Translations under genes and position numbers: made by a program
Source: Capsicum annuum
Lineage: Eukaryota > Streptophyta > Magnoliopsida > Solanales > Solanaceae
Assembly: GCF_002878395.1 (NCBI RefSeq)
Contig: NC_061122.1
Coordinates: 78,631,454-78,695,453 of the forward strand
Length of the DNA: 64,000 nt
Reading direction: 5' to 3'
Notes under the pieces: model-generated
Database searches by the model: none
What the model saw: the letters and a program-made list of their open reading frames with translations, nothing else
Told to the model about the DNA's origin: nothing
Part shown: positions 59,201 to 64,000 of the stretch, in pieces
Layout: every line of letters starts with the position of its first letter
Position numbering within the stretch: position 1 is the stretch's first letter

Positions 59201-60725
59201 AGATATAAATACCCTTATCAATATGAAACAAAATCGGCTTAATTTCTTACAATTAGAATTAATGAGTATTAACATCTTTGATACTTTAAAATCAGTAAAA
59301 GTCCAAGAAAAAATAAAAATGATTTCTAATCAATTGATTCTGGATATTTGCGCGGATCATCCAAATGCTTTCTGGAATCGAAAGAAGCATATTGTTTCTC
59401 TTCCTTATGAAGATGACTTCAGTGAAGAAAAGATTCCTACAAAATCTCGACCCTGTCAAATAAATACAGAATTAGTAGAGTTCTGCAAGACAGAAATTGA
59501 TAATCTTCTACAAAAGGGTCTTATAAAACCCTTAAAATCTCCTTGGTCTTGTACCGCTTTTTATGTCAATAATGCTGCTGAAAAGGAACGAGGAAAACCT
59601 CGACTAGTTATAAACTATAAACCTCTGAATAAAGTTTTAAAATGGATTCGTTACCCTATACCGAATAAAAGAGACTTACTTTCTCGATTATATGATGCTA
59701 ATATATTTTCTAAATTTGATTTAAAATCTGGATATTGGCAAATTCAAATCGATAAAAATCATACTTATAGAACTGCTTTTAATGTTCCTTTCGGACAGTA
59801 TGAATGGAATGTCATGCCATTTGGTTTAAAGAATGCTCCTTCCGAATTTCAAAAGATTATGAATGATATTTTTAATCCCTATATGGACTTCATCATTGTC
59901 TATATTGATGATATCTTAGTATTTTCAAAAACCCTCGAATCTCATTTTAAACATTTACATACGTTTAAACAAGTAATTATTCAAAACGGTTTAGTTATCT
60001 CTAAACCTAAGATAAGTTTATTTCAGACAAACATTAGATTTTTAGGACATAATATTTCTCAAGGTTCTATTGAACCTATACAACGAGTTCTAGAATTCGC
60101 TAAAAAATTCCCCGATGTTATTACTGATAAAAAATAGCTTCAAAGGTTCCTCGGTAGTTTTAACTATATTTTCCCTTTTTATAAAAATTTGTCTAGAGAC
60201 TTAGCTCCTTTATATGATAGACTAAAAAAGGATCACAAAACTCCTTGGACTCAAGCACATACTGATTTAGTAAAATTAATAAAAAATAGAGTTCAAACCC
60301 TTCCTTGTACTTCTCTTGCAAACCCTAACTGGTTAAAAATCGTTGACACTGACGCTTCAAATATCGACTATGGCGGAATACTTAAACAAGTTAATCCCCA
60401 TATGAAGACCGAATGTTTGATTCGATTTTATTTTGGTAAATGGACAAAAAGTCAGAAAAAATACGCCACGGTAGCCCATGAAATGCTAACTATTGTAAAA
60501 TGTGTTTTAAAATTCCAAGATGATTTGTATAACCAAAAATTTATAATTCGTACTGATGTTCAATCAGTCAAATTTATGTTTAATAAAGACTTCAAACATG
60601 ATGCTTCCAAATTAATATTTGCGCGATGGCAAGCTCAATTAGCCCCGTTTGATTATGAAATACAATATAAAAAAGGTAGTGAAAATTCTTTGCCTGATTT
60701 TTTATCTAGAGAATATCTTATATGA
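56246..60725 (+). pseudogene. Coat-protease-RT-RNase H polyprotein (copy D)
   Basis: About 1490 codons start at the ATG pair 56246/56249. Domains: coat N-terminal part (LGEHISSLDKKLDELIELV), capsid core (TGQLRGWWDNFLDDTK, FGGRFTNQYENIRTLL), a basic K/R region, CCHC zinc knuckle at 58062-58103, acidic Ser/Asp segment, coiled spacer, aspartic protease (IDSGAD at 58875-58892), RT with FSKFDLKSGYWQIQI and YIDD at 59901-59912, and RNase H (DTDASNIDYGG, YATVAHEMLTIVK). There is no integrase. Breaks: a frame change in a T-run near 56310 and in-frame stops at 56757, 57153 and 60135. This is the typical Caulimoviridae replication protein; the copy is disabled but little decayed. Confidence 0.92.
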
Positions 60726-60916
60726 GTTTTTACATATATTTCCTCTCTGAAAAAACTGTAATAACTATTATCAAATGCATTTCTTTAAATGAAGATATTC
60801 ATTTTCTTATCTTAGAAACTCTAATTCATCGCTTAATAGAAGAAGAATTTTTTGCAAATCATAATGAATTCATTAATGACGAAATCTATTGGTTTGACAT
60901 TGACTTAAGTAATTAA
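60722..60916 (+). CDS. Small pararetroviral protein 1, 64 aa (copy D)
   Basis: The ATG overlaps the polymerase stop (ATGA at 60722-60725). The protein has FLSEKTVITIIKCISLNEDI followed by HFLILETLIHRLIEEEF and an acidic end, predicted mostly helical. It resembles the next ORF (60916-61167) and the 63-aa frame at 9511-9320, so it is a conserved viral gene and not a chance frame. No known family was recognised. The coupled stop/start suggests reinitiation on a polycistronic RNA. Confidence 0.65.
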   Translation: MSFYIYFLSEKTVITIIKCISLNEDIHFLILETLIHRLIEEEFFANHNEFINDEIYWFDIDLSN

Positions 60917-61167
60917 TGTTTACAGATATAATGCAATTCTTTTTACACTTCTTCTCTGCAAAGTTCTTACTCACCTTTATAAAGGCAGTTCCTCTGAATA
61001 TGGATTTACACATGCTCATATTACGAAAAGTTATTGACGATCTTATTACAAAAGATACACTTTATGAAGATCTCATAGAATATCTGTCATGGTATGCTGA
61101 TCCAATTCCTGATCCAATTTCTGAATTAATGCAGTATGGATCCTTCTTGGCAAATCGCCAAAGGTAG
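60916..61167 (+). CDS. Small pararetroviral protein 2, 83 aa (copy D)
   Basis: It starts at an ATG touching the preceding stop (TAATG at 60914-60918). FFSAKFLLTFIKAVPLNMDL and HMLILRKVIDDLITKD parallel the 64-aa protein, pointing to a tandem duplication. Its last 32 bases overlap the start of the tail ORF in another frame. Copy C has only one such gene, so the pair either arose in this lineage or was lost in copy C. Confidence 0.6.
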   Translation: MFTDIMQFFLHFFSAKFLLTFIKAVPLNMDLHMLILRKVIDDLITKDTLYEDLIEYLSWYADPIPDPISELMQYGSFLANRQR

Positions 61168-62605
61168 AGGACGAGGTGGAAGAAATCAAAATTCTTCATA
61201 TCGAGGTGGAAGAACAAACCCTTCATATTTTGATCGACAAAATTCTGCATATAGCTCTGCAAGTTCTAATTTTCCTGTTTTACAACAAGGGAATAGAACT
61301 TTGATCAATTCAAAAATTCATGGTGATGTATCATCCTCATCAAAAGCTCTGAATATTGGTTCTTCTGTCCATTTAGAAGACATTCCTGAAAATCATCCAT
61401 TATACAAACAACTGCAATCTTATTTATCAGATCAATAAAAAACTGCAGATTCTTTTGCGTCCATAGTTCAAGAAAATTCTGAAGATAAGCCTTCCTATGA
61501 AAAACTGGATGCTAGAGAGCTTATATTATACATTGAAAATCAGCATATTCCCGGGCAAGAAAATTCTGAAGAAGCATGGAGACTACTCAAAAATTACCTT
61601 ACCGCCAATGTATATTTTACTGGCGAATCATACAAAACTCGGACTTATTATGAACACATATTAGTGCAAACTTTCAGTGCAACCTTTGATCATAGTCCCG
61701 TAGGAGAAACTACCCCATGAGTTCATGGATACTCCAAAATGGTAATTAAAAAACTTATTCCTATTGAAGAATGGGGAATTTCATCAATGACTCAACGCTC
61801 TATGCCAATGGGGTCGATGGGCCAAACCCTTACCAATTTTACTTACTGGGATTATATTAAAGCCTTTTCTCAAGTCTTATATTATAATAATTATAAGCAC
61901 AAACACACTTGGTTCATAAAAATTTGTGCTAAAGTATTTGAAAAACCTATCCCAAACTGGTTTATTTAATGGTGGTCTCAGCATGGACCTACGGTCAAAA
62001 TATTACCTCCAGAATATTCTTCTTTATATTCCTCATGGAAAAAGTCCTCTCCTTTCTTAACCGAATTATATCTTTCAGATCATATTTGTAAAATCGATAC
62101 TATCGATCAGATGTATTTCTATATAGAATTCTCTATCCCTTGGATCCATCGCTGGTCCATAGAAATAGGCTATGATACTCAGCAAATTCCTGCCTTATAC
62201 CGAACATTTTATTGTAATTTTTGGGATAAATTGCTTCGGAAAGATCCAGGGACTAAACTCCCCTATGGTCATGACCAACTGGAAGAAATAGTCAAGAAAA
62301 TTGCTGAATATGAAAAAACTCCCAAAAAATCAATTTTGGTCGAAGAAAAAAGTCTTAACTATGTTTCTCGAAGAATATCTGCACATGGCGGTAATAAAAT
62401 ACAAATGATCGAAGAATATTTATCAGAGGTCAGGGATAAATTACTGCAAACTGTTGAGCAAAATTCAGACGTATCAATGAATAGTAACGAAACAAATACT
62501 GAAGATATTACTGATGCACAACCTCCGAAAATTCTACTAGAAGAAGAAGAACTTGAAAAAGCTGAAGCATTTATCAAGAAATGGAAAGGCAAAGACAACA
62601 TATGA
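61136..62605 (+). pseudogene. Tail ORF, about 490 codons, RG-rich N-terminus (copy D)
   Basis: A single frame runs from the ATG at 61136 to TGA at 62603-62605, interrupted only by stops at 61436, 61718 and 61967. The first 35 residues are rich in Arg and Gly (AKGRGRGGRNQ, YRGGRTNP), suggesting RNA binding. The middle has LTNFTYWDYIKAFSQVLYYN and HKHTWFIKICAKVFEKPIPN. The C-terminus is charged and probably coiled (KILLEEEELEKAEAF). Copy C preserves the same blocks. A 3' ORF of unknown function is known in florendovirus-type endogenous viruses; whether this is its relative is inference. It could be a translation transactivator or virion-associated protein, with no direct evidence. Confidence 0.75.
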
Positions 62606-62706
62606 CTGATGGATAAGATATAATTGTAATAAATTCCTCTCTGTAATAGTAAAAACACTGTGCACAGGGACCCATCTATTACTGTGCAAGATTCTTTTTT
62701 TTTTAT

Positions 62707-62716
62707 TATTTATAGG
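62707..62716 (+). promoter_or_regulatory. TATA-like box (copy D)
   Basis: TATTTATAGG, in the place of the stronger TATA box of copy C. About 100 nt upstream of the poly(A) signal. Confidence 0.5.
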
Positions 62717-62812
62717 TGCCTCATTCTTGAGAAGAGGCAAGAGTGCAGAACTACTCTCCTTTATTTTTCCAAACTCTCTCTCTCTCTCTCTTTGTAAAAT
62801 ATTCAAGAATTA

Positions 62813-62818
62813 AATAAA
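62813..62818 (+). terminator. Poly(A) signal AATAAA (copy D)
   Basis: AATAAA is followed by GA-rich sequence. Position relative to the TATA-like box is as in copy C. Confidence 0.5.
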
Positions 62819-63383
62819 GAAGAAGCTACTTGTTTACTATTTCAGTTGAATGCTCGGCTAATCAGGTACATATCTTTTTACTTATTATAGTTATTCAAAT
62901 AAAACTTCTACCATAATCTGGCCGTGACTATGTCCGGCTGAACAGTATCTTATATCTATGCTGAAGATCTAACTTCGCTGACATGTTAATTATGAAAGCT
63001 CCAGACTCTATCAAAATATGAAAGAATCTTTTTAATTTCTTGACTTGGTTCCAAAATGGAGGTACAGTCGAGTTCAATAGACTTATGTTAACCTTGTCTC
63101 TGTGACGCCGTCTAGTAAGTTGTGCCTCTCTAGCCCGTATTGATGAGAAAAGGGCAAATTTCCGCACAATTAGAACTTCTAGACATGGCGGTTCAACATA
63201 AGGTTATTAAATCTCTGACAGGCCCCATGTTTGGGTAAAAGAATCGTCCATACAGTCATAAAATTACTTAAGATTCTTTTCTATTTCGGTTGGTGCTTTG
63301 GTTCGGTCTTTCGACTTTGGCTTAATCCGATATTATTATATGGTCTGGTAGGCTGAGTGACATACCCCAGCCTAAGAGATCCT

Positions 63384-63386
<3 letters not shown>

Positions 63387-63425
<39 letters not shown>

Positions 63426-63581
63426 AATATAATATATATAGTATAATATAATATAATATAATATTTTTTTAATTTTCTATTTCTATTTTATACTCCTTAT
63501 CTTATTACTATTACTACTACTACTATTATTGTTATAATATTATTATTTATTTTTTTATTATTACTATTATTATTACTATTA

Positions 63582-63623
<42 letters not shown>

Positions 63624-63691
63624 TTTATTACTACTGCCAAGGATATTTCGATAATTTTAGTCACCCCAACCTTCACTTATACTCTCTCCGT

Positions 63692-63737
<46 letters not shown>

Positions 63738-63738
63738 T
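63387..63738. repeat. TA, ATT and TA microsatellites right of copy D
   Basis: (TA)n at 63387-63412, mixed ATA/TAA sequence, (ATT)n at about 63580-63622, then (TA)n at 63693-63738. Insertion of caulimovirid sequences in TA-rich repeats has been described for other plant endogenous pararetroviruses. Confidence 0.9.
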
Positions 63739-63739
63739 A

Positions 63740-63794
63740 AGTAAAGGTTGGTGTACTACTAATTTATCTTTTGTGGTACTGTCAAACCTTTACT
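63740..63794. repeat. Small palindromic element, copy 3
   Basis: AGTAAAGGTTGGTGTAC .. GTACTGTCAAACCTTTACT is a 55 bp foldback, flanked by TA on both sides. Confidence 0.6.
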
Positions 63795-63807
63795 TATATA
63801 TAATAGA

Positions 63808-63839
63808 CTAGATATCCATGCTTGTGCAAGGCACGGGCA
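63808..63839 (-). mobile_element. Helitron-like 3' terminus, degenerate
   Basis: The minus strand has GCCCGTGCCTTGCAC..GCATGGATAT-CTAG-T, resembling 44140-44169 with two or so mismatches in the hairpin. As at 44140 it directly follows the small palindrome. Sequence from 63840 to the window end is AT-rich with nothing recognised. Confidence 0.35.
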
Positions 63840-64000
63840 TTTTGGCAACACTAATATGCAAAAGAGATGCAATTTTGAGAAAAATTATTTCCTATGTTTT
63901 AATTATTCAGTATAGGAGTAAAAGAAAAAAAATGTAGTACAATGAACCGATGTAAACATAATATGTACATTTAGTGTGGAACAAAATTGAGCTTGCTATA

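Larger units (their letters stand above)
62606..63386 (+). promoter_or_regulatory. Viral intergenic region and leader (copy D)
   Basis: It contains one promoter palindrome unit (CACTGTGCACAGGGACCC, 62657-62674), a TATA-like element, a CT repeat (62774-62790), the poly(A) signal, the upstream leader arm (about 62945-63020) and leader up to ..GAGATCCTGTAAA at 63386. It stops where the tRNA primer site would follow. It corresponds to 15900-15044 of copy C in reverse complement. Confidence 0.75.

Noticed and set aside
62774..62790. CT repeat as part of a viral gene
   Set aside because: It lies between TATA-like box and poly(A) signal and is better explained as leader or promoter sequence; too short to interpret further.

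Overview
This is a repeat-rich stretch of plant nuclear DNA, most likely from a Solanaceae genome (Solanum or Capsicum type). The evidence is AT-rich DNA with plant-type introns, several short SINEs that resemble the Solanaceae TS family, Del/Tekay-type Ty3 retrotransposons with chromodomain-bearing integrases, and endogenous pararetrovirus (Caulimoviridae) copies. No intact host gene was found. Every host gene I recognise is a short fragment, often with its intron boundaries still visible.

Layout. 1-9221: two plus-strand pararetrovirus fragments separated by a 7 kb block of rearranged Ty3 sequence. 9222-16880: a nearly genome-length pararetrovirus copy on the minus strand, circularly permuted, with promoter, poly(A) signal, tRNA-Met primer site and a large inverted repeat in the leader. 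16890-30550: mostly non-coding AT-rich DNA with a TRIM-like LTR element, a LINE remnant and SINEs. 30558-43512: minus-strand fragments of a PTI1-like receptor kinase, a DC1-domain protein and a copper P1B-ATPase. The ATPase fragment is split by a complete 10.7 kb Ty3 element with near-perfect target duplications. 43861-54940: direct repeats, microsatellite, a Helitron-like terminus, then fragments of a DExH RNA helicase, an E2F factor, a GUP1-like MBOAT acyltransferase and GatB, interrupted by a 2.75 kb solo LTR with a perfect TTAAA duplication. 54942-63794: the best-preserved pararetrovirus copy, embedded in AT-rich microsatellites and bracketed by two copies of a tiny palindromic element.

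The pararetrovirus has an organisation that I think deserves attention. A movement-protein ORF ends at, or overlaps, the ATG of a coat-protease-reverse transcriptase-RNase H ORF. Two small mutually similar ORFs (64 and 83 codons) follow, chained by stop/start overlaps, and then comes a frame of about 490 codons with an RG-rich N-terminus. The tail protein and polymerase recall petuvirus/florendovirus-type endogenous viruses, but the exact genus cannot be fixed by reading alone. All copies carry stops or frameshifts and are treated here as non-functional remnants.
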